Source: JAABYT01 sp041581935
GTDB taxonomy: Bacteria > Pseudomonadota > Gammaproteobacteria > HK1
Reading direction: 5' to 3'
NCBI GenBank assembly: GCA_041581935.1
Contig: JBFICP010000002.1
Coordinates: 1 to 35,504, forward strand
DNA length: 35,504 nt
The translations under genes were made by a program, and so were the position numbers. Of the stretch, positions 15,931 to 23,847 are shown in pieces. The notes beneath the pieces are model-generated. The model saw only the letters and a list, made by a program, of their open reading frames with translations. It was not told where the DNA came from and did not search any database. Each line of letters opens with the position of its first letter. Within the stretch, counting starts at the first letter, position 1.

Positions 15931-17985
15931 GTGGCTGACAATAACAGCAATCCCCTTCTGGAGGACCGCGAGCTGCCGCCGTTTTCTCGCATCGGCGCCG
16001 AGCACGTGCTGCCGGCGGTGCGGACGCTGCTCGCGCGCGGACGCGCCCGGGTTGCTGAGGTGCTCGACGCGGCCGAGGAGCCCACCTGGGCATCGGTGGT
16101 TCAGCCGCTGGCGGAGATGGACGACCGGATCGGCCGTGCCTGGTCGCCGGTGGCGCACTTGAACGCCGTGGCCGACAACCCGCAACTGCGCGAAGCTTAC
16201 AACGCCGCCCTGCCGCTGCTCTCGGAGTACGCCACCGAGATGGGCCAAAACGAGGGGCTTTATCACAGCTACCGACGCGTCGCGCAGACCCCGGGACTCG
16301 ACCCGGCGCAGCACAAGGTTCTCGAGAACGCGCTGCGCGACTTCCGTCTCGCCGGCGTCGACCTGCCGCCGGACAAGAAGGCGCGCTTCAAAACACTGAG
16401 CAAGCGCCTGTCGGAGCTGCAGTCGACATTCTCGCAGAACGTGCTGGATGCAACTCAAGCGTGGAAGAAGCACGTCGACGATGCCGGGATACTGAGCGGT
16501 CTTCCCGACTCGGCGCTTGCGTTGGCCGCCGACACCGCCCGGCGCGAGGGCCTCGACGGCTGGCTGCTGACACTCGAGTTTCCGAGCTTTCACCCGGTGC
16601 TGACCTACGCCGACGACAGGGCGCTGCGACGCGAGGTCTACGAGGCGAACTGCACGCGCGCTTCCGATATGGGACCGAACGCCGGCACCTGGGACAACGG
16701 CGAGGTCATCGAAGAGATCATGCGCCTGCGCCACGAACGCGCCGCGTTGCTCGGCTTCGCGAACTACGCCGAGTACTCGCTCGCGCGCAAGATGGCACCC
16801 GGTACTACTGAGGTCATGGAGTTTCTCAAAGACCTTGCCAATCGTGCGCGTCCGATGGCACGACAGGAGCTCACCGAGCTCGAGCGATTCGCCGCAAGTC
16901 GATGCGGCCACGAGTCGCTCGAAGCCTGGGACATACCTTACTACTCCGAGAAGCTGCGCCAGGCGAAGCACGATATATCTCAGGAAGAGCTGCGTCCCTA
17001 CTTTCCCGCGCCGAATGTGCTCGACGGAATGTTCGACGTCGTGCACAAACTCTACGGCGTTGACATCGAGCCGGTCGACGATGTCGAAACCTGGCACCCT
17101 GACGTGCTCTTTTTTCGGATCCGCGACGCCAACGGCGAGCTGCGTGGACGATTTTATCTGGATCTCTATGCGCGCCCGCACAAGCGCGGCGGCGCCTGGA
17201 TGGACGAGTGCCGTGTACGCATGCGAACTTCCAGCGGCGTTCAGACACCGGTGGCATACCTGACCTGCAATTTCACTCCACCGGTCGGCAATGCGCCGTC
17301 GCTGCTGACGCACGACGAGGTCACCACCCTGTTCCACGAGTTCGGTCACGGACTGCATCATATGCTCACCCGAATCGACCATCCGAGCATTTCCGGTATC
17401 AACGGCGTCGCCTGGGACGCAGTAGAGCTGCCGAGCCAGTTTCTGGAGAACTGGTGCTGGGAAGAGCAGGCGCTTTCGGTGATCTCCGCGCACGTGGAGA
17501 CAGGCAAGCCACTGCCGGCGGAGCTTTTCACGCGTCTCAAGAACGCGAAGAACTTCCAATCCGGAATGCAGATGCTGCGCCAGATCGAGTTCGCGCTGTT
17601 CGACTTCCGGCTTCACTTAGAGTACGACCCGGCACGTGGTGCAAACGTCAATGCGCTGCTCGACGAGATCCGCTCTGAAGTGGCGGTCGTGATTCCGCCC
17701 AGATTCAATCGCTTCGCTCACGCGTTCTCCCACATCTTCGGTGGCGGCTATGCGGCGGGCTATTACAGCTACAAATGGGCGGAAGTCCTTTCGAGCGACG
17801 CTTTCTCCAAATTCGAGGAGACCGGCATCTTCAATCGGGAGACCGGGCTCGAGTTTCTGCGCTGCATACTCGAGCAGGGCGGCTCGCGGGACGCCATGGA
17901 TCTGTTTGTCGAGTTTCGCGGCCGCACGCCGCAAATCGACGCGTTGCTGCGTCACAGCGGCATCATCGACGGAATTGCGGCATGA
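15931..17985 (+). CDS. prlC: oligopeptidase A (M3 zinc metallopeptidase)
   Basis: A cytoplasmic M3 peptidase that degrades signal peptides and other short peptides. The zinc motif HEFGH is at residues 469-473 within TTLFHEFGHGLHHMLTRI, and the substrate loop GGYAAGYYSYKWAEVL lies near the C-terminus. From GTG 15931 it has 684 residues, matching E. coli PrlC, and begins ADNNSNPLL. The frame is open back to a TTG at 15883 but the added residues have no family match. No clear ribosome site precedes either. The stop overlaps the next ORF (ATGA at 17982), as in the known prlC-SH3-protein neighbourhood. Confidence 0.95.
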   Translation: MADNNSNPLLEDRELPPFSRIGAEHVLPAVRTLLARGRARVAEVLDAAEEPTWASVVQPLAEMDDRIGRAWSPVAHLNAVADNPQLREAYNAALPLLSEYATEMGQNEGLYHSYRRVAQTPGLDPAQHKVLENALRDFRLAGVDLPPDKKARFKTLSKRLSELQSTFSQNVLDATQAWKKHVDDAGILSGLPDSALALAADTARREGLDGWLLTLEFPSFHPVLTYADDRALRREVYEANCTRASDMGPNAGTWDNGEVIEEIMRLRHERAALLGFANYAEYSLARKMAPGTTEVMEFLKDLANRARPMARQELTELERFAASRCGHESLEAWDIPYYSEKLRQAKHDISQEELRPYFPAPNVLDGMFDVVHKLYGVDIEPVDDVETWHPDVLFFRIRDANGELRGRFYLDLYARPHKRGGAWMDECRVRMRTSSGVQTPVAYLTCNFTPPVGNAPSLLTHDEVTTLFHEFGHGLHHMLTRIDHPSISGINGVAWDAVELPSQFLENWCWEEQALSVISAHVETGKPLPAELFTRLKNAKNFQSGMQMLRQIEFALFDFRLHLEYDPARGANVNALLDEIRSEVAVVIPPRFNRFAHAFSHIFGGGYAAGYYSYKWAEVLSSDAFSKFEETGIFNRETGLEFLRCILEQGGSRDAMDLFVEFRGRTPQIDALLRHSGIIDGIAA

Positions 17986-18752
17986 GCGTATCGGCGCTTT
18001 CGCAGAGGCTGACGGCAATGATTTCGCTGCTTGTCGTCGCTCTTGCGGCGAGCGCGGAGACAGTTTACGTCACCGACCGATTCGAGATCGGCGTACACGA
18101 GAATACAAATCTCGACAGCGTAATCGTCGCGGTGATTCCATCGGGCACACCGCTCACAGTTATCGACAAAGACGGAGAGTTCGTCGAGGTCACCACACCG
18201 GACGGTATCAAAGGCTGGGTGGATGCTCGCTACGTTGTGACCAACGCGCCCGGTACGGCAGTGGTGGACGAATACGACGCAAAGCTGAAGCAAGCGGTGC
18301 GTTCGCTCGGCGATGCGCGGGCCGAAGTCGAAGTGTTGCGTCAACGGGTGAGTGAGTTGCAACGCGACGCGGCCACCGCCGCCAAACCCGGACTCACCTC
18401 CCCGGGCATCGCTAAGCCCGCGTTGCTCGAGACGCGTGAAAAGGCAGCAAAGCTCGAGGAGGTAAACCGCGAGCTCGGGGCGCTATCCGAGGAGAACCTG
18501 GAACTCAAGAGCCGCATCGCCGAGCTGGAAGCGGCGCGTGTTGCAACCGAAAAATCTCTCGCGGACAGCGCAATCGCGGGCGCGGACGTAAAACAAAACA
18601 GCATCTGGCACGGGCCGATAAGCGACGAAGCGCAATCCTGGACGCCGTGGCAGTGGCTGTTGTTCGGTTCGATTCTGTTGCTCGCATTCGCCGCGGGCGG
18701 ATACGCCGTTGATTGGGAATCGCGGCGACGTCACGGCGGCTTCCGCATCTGA
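17982..18752 (+). CDS. SH3-domain membrane protein (YgiM/TIGR04211-like)
   Basis: A 256-residue protein with the YgiM architecture. Residues 1-25 are a signal peptide, then a bacterial SH3 domain at about 26-90 (VYVTDRFEIGVHENTNLDS... GWVDARYV). A long coiled coil follows at about 100-195, rich in Glu, Ala and Leu heptads. One C-terminal membrane helix (WLLFGSILLLAFAAGGYAV) ends the chain. The bulk should be periplasmic, tethered by the C-terminal helix. Function is not settled; SH3b domains often bind cell wall or proteins. I set the start at ATG 17982, overlapping the prlC stop, because it gives the signal peptide. Confidence 0.88.
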   Translation: MSVSALSQRLTAMISLLVVALAASAETVYVTDRFEIGVHENTNLDSVIVAVIPSGTPLTVIDKDGEFVEVTTPDGIKGWVDARYVVTNAPGTAVVDEYDAKLKQAVRSLGDARAEVEVLRQRVSELQRDAATAAKPGLTSPGIAKPALLETREKAAKLEEVNRELGALSEENLELKSRIAELEAARVATEKSLADSAIAGADVKQNSIWHGPISDEAQSWTPWQWLLFGSILLLAFAAGGYAVDWESRRRHGGFRI

Positions 18753-18786
18753 GTGAAATGAAGCGAAGTCGTTCCGGCGACAGCTG

Positions 18787-19554
18787 ATGAAAATCGCGAC
18801 CTGGAACGTCAACTCACTGAAGGTTCGCCTGCCTCAGGTCCTCGACTGGTTGGAAAGCGAGCGTCCCGATGTGCTTGCACTGCAGGAAACCAAGACGAGC
18901 GACGAGAATTTTCCCCGCGATGCCATCGATGCAGCCGGCTACCAGGCGCGTTTCTCCGGTCAGAAAACCTATAACGGTGTCGCGGTGCTATCCACGGCGC
19001 AGACCTCCGATCCGGTGACGGACATACCGTCGCTCGACGATCCTCAGCGGCGTATCCTGGCGGTAACCGTGAATGACGTGCGCGTCGTCAATCTTTATGT
19101 CGTAAACGGGCAGGAAGTGGGCTCGGAGAAGTTCCGATATAAGTTGCACTGGCTCGAACAGGTGCGCGCTTACCTGCGCGCGGAGCTCGCCAGGTATCGT
19201 CATCTAGTGGTTCTAGGCGATTTCAACATCACTCCCGATGACCGCGACGTGCACGACCCCGAGCTGTGGCGCGAGAAGATCCTGTGCAGCACGCCAGAGC
19301 GCAATGCCTTGAAAACCCTGCTCGACGAGGGACTGATCGACGTGTTTCGCCAATTCGAACAGCCGGAAAAGAGCTTCTCCTGGTGGGACTATCGCGCCGC
19401 GGCGTTTCGTCGAAATCGCGGCCTTCGAATCGATTTGATTCTTGCCAGTCAGGGCCTTGCCGAATGTTGCACGGGCGCGGTCATCGATACCGGTCCACGC
19501 AAGCACGAGCGGCCATCCGATCATGCGCCGGTATACGCGGAGTTCTCTCTTTGA
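18787..19554 (+). CDS. xthA: exodeoxyribonuclease III / AP endonuclease
   Basis: A 255-residue EEP-fold nuclease. MKIATWNVNSLKVRLPQV is the classic start with Asn7; QETKTSD carries the metal-binding Glu; VVLGDFNITPDDRDVHDP carries the catalytic Asp-Asn pair; SDHAPVYAEF holds the catalytic Asp-His. XthA cuts DNA 5' of abasic sites and trims 3' blocks in base-excision repair. It could complete repair begun by the two glycosylases at 28945 and 31846. It is 34 bases after the SH3 protein and 13 before ubiD. Confidence 0.95.
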   Translation: MKIATWNVNSLKVRLPQVLDWLESERPDVLALQETKTSDENFPRDAIDAAGYQARFSGQKTYNGVAVLSTAQTSDPVTDIPSLDDPQRRILAVTVNDVRVVNLYVVNGQEVGSEKFRYKLHWLEQVRAYLRAELARYRHLVVLGDFNITPDDRDVHDPELWREKILCSTPERNALKTLLDEGLIDVFRQFEQPEKSFSWWDYRAAAFRRNRGLRIDLILASQGLAECCTGAVIDTGPRKHERPSDHAPVYAEFSL

Positions 19555-19567
19555 GAGGGGATGCCCG

Positions 19568-21043
19568 ATGAAATACCGCGATCTGAGGGACTTCATTGCC
19601 TTGCTCGAAGCACGCGGTGAACTCAAACGCGTTACGGCACCGGTCGATCCACGCCTCGAGATGACCGAAATCTGCGACCGCACGCTGCGACGCGGCGGTC
19701 CCGCCCTTCTGTTCGAGAATCCCACCGGACACTCGGTGCCGGTTCTCGGCAATCTGTTCGGCACGCCACAACGCGTTGCCCTCGGCATGGGCGAAGAATC
19801 CGTCAGCGCATTGCGCGAAGTCGGCCGTCTGCTCGCCTATCTCAAGGAACCGGATCCTCCGCGCGGAATGAAGGATGCCTGGCGGGCGTTGCCCATATAT
19901 AAGAAGGTTCTGGACATGGCGCCCAAGACGGTGCGCAGTGCCCCCTGCCAGGAAGTCGTCGTCGAGGGCGGCGATGTCGACCTGTCACGTCTTCCCGTGC
20001 AGACCTGCTGGCCGGACGACGCCGGTCCGCTCATCACCTGGCCACTTGTGATCACCCGGGGACCCGGCAAGGAGCGCATCAATCTCGGCATCTATCGCCT
20101 ACAGGTGATCGGCCCGAACCGGGTCATCATGCGCTGGCTCGCCCATCGCGGCGGCGCCCTGGATTTCAAGCGATGGCAGGAGACGCATGCCGGTCGGCGC
20201 TTCCCCGTGTCGGTTTCGCTCGGGGCGGATCCGGCAACAATTCTGGCCGCCGTGACGCCGGTGCCGGACTCGCTCTCGGAGCTCGCCTTCGCGGGGCTGC
20301 TGCGCGGCACGCGCACCGAGATCGTCACCAGCATGGGCAATGAACTGCCCGTGCCTGCGAGCGCGGAGTATGTCCTCGAGGGCTACATCGAAGCCGGCGA
20401 CGAGGCGCCCGAAGGACCGTTTGGCGACCACACGGGCTATTACAATGAAGTCGAGCAGTTCCCGGTGATGACCATCGAGCGCATCACCCACCGCCGGGAT
20501 CCGATTTACCACAGCACCTACACCGGTCGGCCACCGGACGAGCCCGCGGTGCTCGGCGTCGCCTTGAACGAGGTATTCGTGCCGCTGCTTCAGAAGCAGT
20601 TCCCCGAGATCACCGATTTCTATCTTCCTCCGGAGGGTTGCTCATACCGCATGGCTGTGGTGAGCATCGACAAGCAATATCCCGGACACGCCAAGCGTGT
20701 GATGATGGGGGTGTGGTCGTTTCTCCGCCAGTTCATGTACACGAAGTTCGTCATCGTCACCGACGACGACGTCGACGTGCGCGACTGGCAGGACGTGGTG
20801 TGGGCGATGACAACCCGTATGGACCCGGCGCGTGATACCACGATCATCGAGCACACGCCCATCGACTACCTGGATTTCGCGTCGCCGGTGTCCGGACTCG
20901 GCTCGAAGATGGGCTTCGACGCCACCAACAAGCTCGCCGGCGAGACCGATCGGCGCTGGGGCCGCCCGATCCGCATGAGCGCCGAGGTGCGCGCGCATGT
21001 CGACGCCCTGTGGGCGGAGCTCGGAATCGACGACGAACAATAG
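19568..21043 (+). CDS. ubiD: 4-hydroxy-3-polyprenylbenzoate decarboxylase
   Basis: UbiD removes the carboxyl group of 4-hydroxy-3-polyprenylbenzoate in ubiquinone synthesis, using prenylated FMN made by UbiX. The 491-residue length is the family norm. MKYRDLRDFIALLEARGEL is a typical N-terminus, NLGIYRLQVIGPNRVIMRW binds cofactor phosphate and metal, and EGPFGDHTGYYN is the catalytic Glu region. GAGGGG lies 7 bases before ATG 19568, which decides the start although the frame is open to 19442. ubiX is not in the window. Close spacing to xthA suggests co-transcription. Confidence 0.96.
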   Translation: MKYRDLRDFIALLEARGELKRVTAPVDPRLEMTEICDRTLRRGGPALLFENPTGHSVPVLGNLFGTPQRVALGMGEESVSALREVGRLLAYLKEPDPPRGMKDAWRALPIYKKVLDMAPKTVRSAPCQEVVVEGGDVDLSRLPVQTCWPDDAGPLITWPLVITRGPGKERINLGIYRLQVIGPNRVIMRWLAHRGGALDFKRWQETHAGRRFPVSVSLGADPATILAAVTPVPDSLSELAFAGLLRGTRTEIVTSMGNELPVPASAEYVLEGYIEAGDEAPEGPFGDHTGYYNEVEQFPVMTIERITHRRDPIYHSTYTGRPPDEPAVLGVALNEVFVPLLQKQFPEITDFYLPPEGCSYRMAVVSIDKQYPGHAKRVMMGVWSFLRQFMYTKFVIVTDDDVDVRDWQDVVWAMTTRMDPARDTTIIEHTPIDYLDFASPVSGLGSKMGFDATNKLAGETDRRWGRPIRMSAEVRAHVDALWAELGIDDEQ

Positions 21044-21090
21044 CCGGGCGTCACGCTCGCGTGGACGTCAAACCGCGTCCGGCCGCGGGC

Positions 21091-21119
21091 TTGGCAGCGC
21101 ACCGCCGGTGGGCTAAGCT
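21091..21119 (+). promoter_or_regulatory. sigma-70-type promoter for rpmE
   Basis: TTGGCA at 21091-21096 (5 of 6 to TTGACA) and TAAGCT at 21114-21119 are separated by 17 bases. Transcription would begin near 21126, about 55 bases before rpmE. The -10 is weak (3 of 6). Confidence 0.45.
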
Positions 21120-21180
21120 ACGCGCCTTTTCCGGTGTCGGAAGTTCATCCGGGCGCCGGAGACACCCGAGAGGCAACGAG

Positions 21181-21384
21181 ATGAAAGCGGAGATCCATCC
21201 GCAGTACGGCGAGATCACCGTCACCTGCAGCTGCGGCAATACCTTCAAGACGCAGTCGACGCTCAGGGAGGACCTTCACCTGGAGGTGTGCTCCCAGTGC
21301 CATCCGTTCTACACCGGCAAGCAGAAAATCCTCGATACGGCCGGCCGGGTGGACAAGTTCCGCCGCAAATACGGCATGGGCTGA
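21181..21384 (+). CDS. rpmE: 50S ribosomal protein L31 (zinc-binding type)
   Basis: A 67-residue L31. Cysteines at 16, 18, 37 and 40 (TCSCGNTF and CSQCHPFY) mark the zinc-containing C+ form, which binds at the large-subunit central protuberance and bridges to the small subunit. GAGAGG lies 7 bases before ATG 21181. The frame is open further upstream but homologues start here. It has its own candidate promoter after ubiD. Confidence 0.97.
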   Translation: MKAEIHPQYGEITVTCSCGNTFKTQSTLREDLHLEVCSQCHPFYTGKQKILDTAGRVDKFRRKYGMG

Positions 21385-21416
21385 ATTCCGGCTCCGCATC
21401 CGGGGCGCGTCGACGC

Positions 21417-22238
21417 GTGAGCCCGGACTGTTCGCGCGTGCAAACACCCTCGAATTCGCCCGGTGACCGGGCTCGCGCAGCGGCGGCACTGGTCTTCGCC
21501 GCGCTGCTTGCTCCCGGCGCGGTTCTCGCTGATGCCACGGCGTGCGCCGCGGATCGCAGCGATGAGCGTGCGATCAGCGCGGTCGTGTTCGATGGCGATA
21601 CCCTGGCTCTCGAGGACGGCCGCACGGTCAGGCTGCTGGGCATCAACACGCCGGAGCTCGCACGCGACGGAAAGCCCGCGGAGCCGCTCGCCGAGGATGC
21701 CAGGTCGCTGCTGGCCGATCTTGCCGGGCCCGGCGAGGGGTTGCGTCTGCGCCGGGAGAGCGAGCGCTTCGATCGATACGGACGCACCCTCGCGCATGTT
21801 TTTCTCGACGACGGCACCAACGTGCAGGCACGGCTGCTCGACGCCGGCTTCGCAACCACCCTGGTGGTGCCGCCGAACCAATGGTCCGCGGATTGCTACG
21901 CCGCGGTCGAGGCGCGGGCGCGCGCGCAACGGCGCGGGGTGTGGCGCCTGGCGGCCTATCAGCCGATCCCGGCCAACGCGCTGCGCGACACGGCGCGCGG
22001 ATTTCACCTGGTGACGGGGCGCGTGCAACGCGTCGGCGAGAGCCGCAATAACGTCTGGCTCAATCTGTCCCGGCAAATGGCCGTGCGGATCCCGCGATCG
22101 GATCTGGCCTACTTCGGCGATATCGACCCGCGTCGGCTCTCGGGACGCCGCCTCGAGGTGCGTGGCTGGATTCACAAGCGGCGCGGCCAGCTGCGCATGA
22201 CGGTGCGCCATCCGTCGGCCCTCAAGGTGCTCGACTGA
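21417..22238 (+). CDS. exported thermonuclease-like (SNase) protein
   Basis: A 273-residue protein if translation begins at GTG 21417; the frame is open to 21288 but overlaps rpmE. After an Arg-containing N-terminus comes a hydrophobic export signal (AAALVFAALLAPGAVLADA). The SNase domain has DGDTLALEDG with calcium Asp residues, VRLLGINTPEL with the catalytic Arg and Glu, and ERFDRYGRTLAHVFL with the second Arg. All residues needed for phosphodiester cleavage are present. A C-terminal beta-rich domain of about 90 residues (from ARGFHLVTGRVQRVGES) follows, of unknown role, perhaps OB-like. It is likely a periplasmic or secreted nuclease. No ribosome site is clear. Confidence 0.85.
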   Translation: MSPDCSRVQTPSNSPGDRARAAAALVFAALLAPGAVLADATACAADRSDERAISAVVFDGDTLALEDGRTVRLLGINTPELARDGKPAEPLAEDARSLLADLAGPGEGLRLRRESERFDRYGRTLAHVFLDDGTNVQARLLDAGFATTLVVPPNQWSADCYAAVEARARAQRRGVWRLAAYQPIPANALRDTARGFHLVTGRVQRVGESRNNVWLNLSRQMAVRIPRSDLAYFGDIDPRRLSGRRLEVRGWIHKRRGQLRMTVRHPSALKVLD

Positions 22239-22281
22239 GGTCCTGAGCGGGCGCGCCGGGGGTGATTACCGTTTGGTAACG

Positions 22282-22316
22282 TTATCCACAAAATCTGTGG
22301 ATAACTTTGTGGATGA
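22282..22316. promoter_or_regulatory. cluster of three DnaA-box-like sites
   Basis: TTATCCACA at 22282-22290 and TGTGGATAA at 22296-22304 are perfect DnaA boxes in opposite orientation, 5 bases apart. TGTGGATGA at 22308-22316 has one mismatch. An inverted repeat TTACC/GGTAA at 22266-22279 sits just before. Perfect 9-mers this close are very unlikely by chance in GC-rich DNA. They lie in a gene-free stretch between the nuclease and engB. Confidence 0.6.
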
Positions 22317-22347
22317 ATTCGCCGCAAAGGTTCCAACCCACGGTCCG

Positions 22348-22378
22348 CGCAGGCTTTTTTTCAGATCTGCGATTTTTT
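22348..22378 (+). terminator. weak intrinsic terminator after the SNase gene
   Basis: CGCAG (22348-22352) pairs with CTGCG (22367-22371) around a 14-base loop and is followed by ATTTTTT. A five-pair stem is short, so efficiency may be low. It would end the transcript of the nuclease gene. The interval 22379-22520 shows nothing I can name. Confidence 0.4.
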
Positions 22379-22523
22379 GACCAGCGCAGAGAAATTTCTT
22401 TGACTTCAGTAGGTTACGCCACCGGGCTCGATCCGTGCGGGAGTCGCCGTGGGACCGGGTCCGGACGCCGCAATTGGCCCTATCGGGCTTGTGCATGAAT
22501 TGACCAGCAGGGCCCCGAAAGCG

Positions 22524-22551
22524 GGAACTTTTCCTCGTTCCCGGACTCTCA
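22524..22551 (+). promoter_or_regulatory. sigma-E/AlgU-like promoter for the RNA candidate
   Basis: GGAACTT at 22524-22530 equals the -35 of extracytoplasmic-stress sigma factors (RpoE/AlgU), and TCTCA at 22547-22551 is one base from TCTGA at a 16-base spacing. The -35 also forms one arm of a 7-bp inverted repeat (22522-22528 with 22537-22543). A start near 22558 would fit. No sigma-70 alternative with both boxes was found. Confidence 0.4.
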
Positions 22552-22557
22552 TCTGAC

Positions 22558-22721
22558 AGAGTTTGCGCGCGGCCGTCTAGCGAGTCCGGTTGTTCCAACC
22601 GGGGCGTGCAAGCTCCCCGCTCTCCCTCCCTGAGCGGGATTGCTCCCGACTTCCCCGGTCGGGAATTTCAGCCCCGGCTTATTCCCTTCCCCCCCGAACA
22701 AGGAGCCGGGGCTTCTTTTTT
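22558..22721 (+). ncRNA. candidate structured small RNA convergent with engB
   Basis: Four hairpins follow in a row: 22586-22602 (CCGGTTG/CAACCGG, loop TTC); 22616-22638 (CCCGCTC/GAGCGGG, loop TCCCTCCCT); 22645-22663 (CCCGAC/GTCGGG, loop TTCCCCG); and the terminator stem. Loops are pyrimidine-rich, and CCTCC in the second resembles the 16S anti-Shine-Dalgarno, suited to pairing with ribosome sites. A perfect terminator gives a defined 3' end. It lies tail-to-tail with engB, where enterobacteria carry Spot 42 (between polA and engB) and, as I recall, pseudomonads carry the AlgU-dependent sRNA ErsA. No sequence family is recognised. Expression is unproven; the 5' end is inferred from the promoter. 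Confidence 0.5.
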
Positions 22722-23345
22722 CGTATAGCCGAGCCAGGCATCGAGGCGTGCGCCGAGGGTCTCGATACCGGTCTTGCGGGTTGCGGAGAACAGCTGCACA
22801 TCGAACTCGGGACCAAACGCGGCCAGGCGCTTGCGCGCGTCCGCAAGCACCCGGGCCCCGGCCCCGCGGCTCAGCTTGTCGGCCTTGTTGAGCAGCACGT
22901 GGCTGGCGACCCTCGCGTCACGACACCAGTCGACGAGCTGGGAATCGGCCTGCGTGAACGGTCGGCGGACGTCCATGATCAACACCACGCCGGCGAGCGA
23001 GCGGCGTTCGATCAGGTAGCCTTCGACGAGACTCGCCCAACGCCGCTTCACGGCGATCGGCACGCTGGCGTAACCGTACCCGGGCAGGTCCACCAGGCGA
23101 TGTGCGTCGTCGAGCACGAAGAAGTTGAGCAGCTGCGTGCGTCCCGGGGTCTTGCTGATACGCGCGAGCGACGCTTGCCCGGTCAGCGCATTGATGACAC
23201 TCGATTTGCCGGCATTGGAACGCCCGGCGAACGCCACCTCGGCGCCCGTGTCCGGCGGAAGCGCCGAGAGGCGGGCGACACCTTTGAGGAAACGTGCCTG
23301 TCGGTAGGCGCCGTGCATGGAGTCGAAGAGTACCCGAAGTGACAC
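22668..23345 (-). CDS. engB: ribosome biogenesis GTPase EngB (YsxC/YihA)
   Basis: A 225-residue TRAFAC GTPase needed for large-subunit assembly. G1 is GRSNAGKS (near residues 41-48), the switch I threonine lies in KTPGRTQLLNFF, G3 is DLPGYGY, and G4 is NKAD. The start is uncertain: GTG 23345 or ATG 23318, neither with a clear ribosome site. The C-terminal ~17 residues after WLGYTKKEAPAP look nonconserved and are encoded by the opposite-strand terminator sequence. Position next to cytochrome c4 and dsbA matches Pseudomonas-type gene order. Confidence 0.95.
   Translation of the reverse strand: MSLRVLFDSMHGAYRQARFLKGVARLSALPPDTGAEVAFAGRSNAGKSSVINALTGQASLARISKTPGRTQLLNFFVLDDAHRLVDLPGYGYASVPIAVKRRWASLVEGYLIERRSLAGVVLIMDVRRPFTQADSQLVDWCRDARVASHVLLNKADKLSRGAGARVLADARKRLAAFGPEFDVQLFSATRKTGIETLGARLDAWLGYTKKEAPAPCSGGKGISRG
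22670..22721 (+). terminator. strong intrinsic terminator overlapping the 3' end of engB
   Basis: AGCCCCGGCT (22670-22679) and AGCCGGGGCT (22704-22713) form a perfect 10-bp stem with a 24-base loop, followed by TCTTTTTT. Orientation is plus-strand. The whole structure lies within the last codons of engB, whose KK is encoded by the T tract on the other strand. Confidence 0.85.
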
Positions 23346-23404
23346 GGCCGGGGGGCACGGTTCATCTGTGCGCGGCCGATACCGCGCACCGGTCGGAGGC
23401 GTAT

Positions 23405-23434
23405 TTGACCCTCCTCGGAGACTCCTGTTATATA
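23405..23434 (+). promoter_or_regulatory. sigma-70 promoter for the cytochrome c genes
   Basis: TTGACC at 23405-23410 (5 of 6) and TATATA at 23429-23434 lie 18 bases apart; TTATAT one base earlier gives 17. A GCCCC/GGGGC hairpin follows at 23436-23452 in the leader. The first cytochrome starts at 23521. Confidence 0.65.
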
Positions 23435-23520
23435 AGCCCCCTTTCCAGGGGCGAGGGATCCTGGTTCGGCACGGGCCCGAGCGGTGCCCATAAGAACAAC
23501 GGTCGAGGGAGCACTATTCC

Positions 23521-23835
23521 GTGAGACGCGTGTTGCTCGCCGGTATCGTCGGCGCAGGACTGGCGATGCCTGCCATCGCGGATGCCGCAGGCGACGCAGC
23601 CGCCGGCAAGGCGAAATCCGCCGTGTGCACCGCGTGCCACGGCGCCGACGGAAACAGCACCAATCCGCTGTGGCCGAACCTCGCCGGCCAGCACGCAGCG
23701 TACATGGTGAAGCAGCTGAAGGATTTCAAATCGGGAGCGCGCAAGGATCCGGTGATGGCGCCGATGGCGGCGCCGCTCAGTGTAACGGACATGGAAAATC
23801 TTGCCGCGTACTACGCATCACAGAAGCAGAAGTAA
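23521..23835 (+). CDS. exported class I cytochrome c (monohaem)
   Basis: A 104-residue precursor. Residues 1-22 are a signal peptide ending AIADA. The haem site CTACH is at residues 36-40 and the distal Met ligand is likely in PVMAPMAAPLS. It resembles one half of cytochrome c4 and the c4/c5-family cytochromes found next to cc4. It should carry electrons in the periplasm to a terminal oxidase. Start GTG 23521 has GGGAG at 9 bases. Only 12 bases separate it from the dihaem gene, so the two are one operon. Pairwise similarity (GADGNSTN, WPNLAGQHA in both) indicates duplication. Confidence 0.92.
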   Translation: MRRVLLAGIVGAGLAMPAIADAAGDAAAGKAKSAVCTACHGADGNSTNPLWPNLAGQHAAYMVKQLKDFKSGARKDPVMAPMAAPLSVTDMENLAAYYASQKQK

Positions 23836-23847
23836 AGAATCGGCACC

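Noticed and set aside
15166..17616. 816-codon open frame on the minus strand across moeB and prlC
   Set aside because: It is antisense to two well-supported genes with intact catalytic motifs and has no recognisable domain. Long antisense frames are expected at this GC content.
22261..22400. Chromosomal origin (oriC)
   Set aside because: Only three DnaA-box-like sites, no dnaA, dnaN or rpmH nearby, and the AT-rich run is explained by a terminator. I keep it as a DnaA-box cluster only.
22522..22663. CsrA-sequestering RNA on the minus strand (GGA in loops)
   Set aside because: Loops on the minus strand do contain GGA, but the only strong terminator points to the plus strand and no minus-strand promoter or terminator was found.
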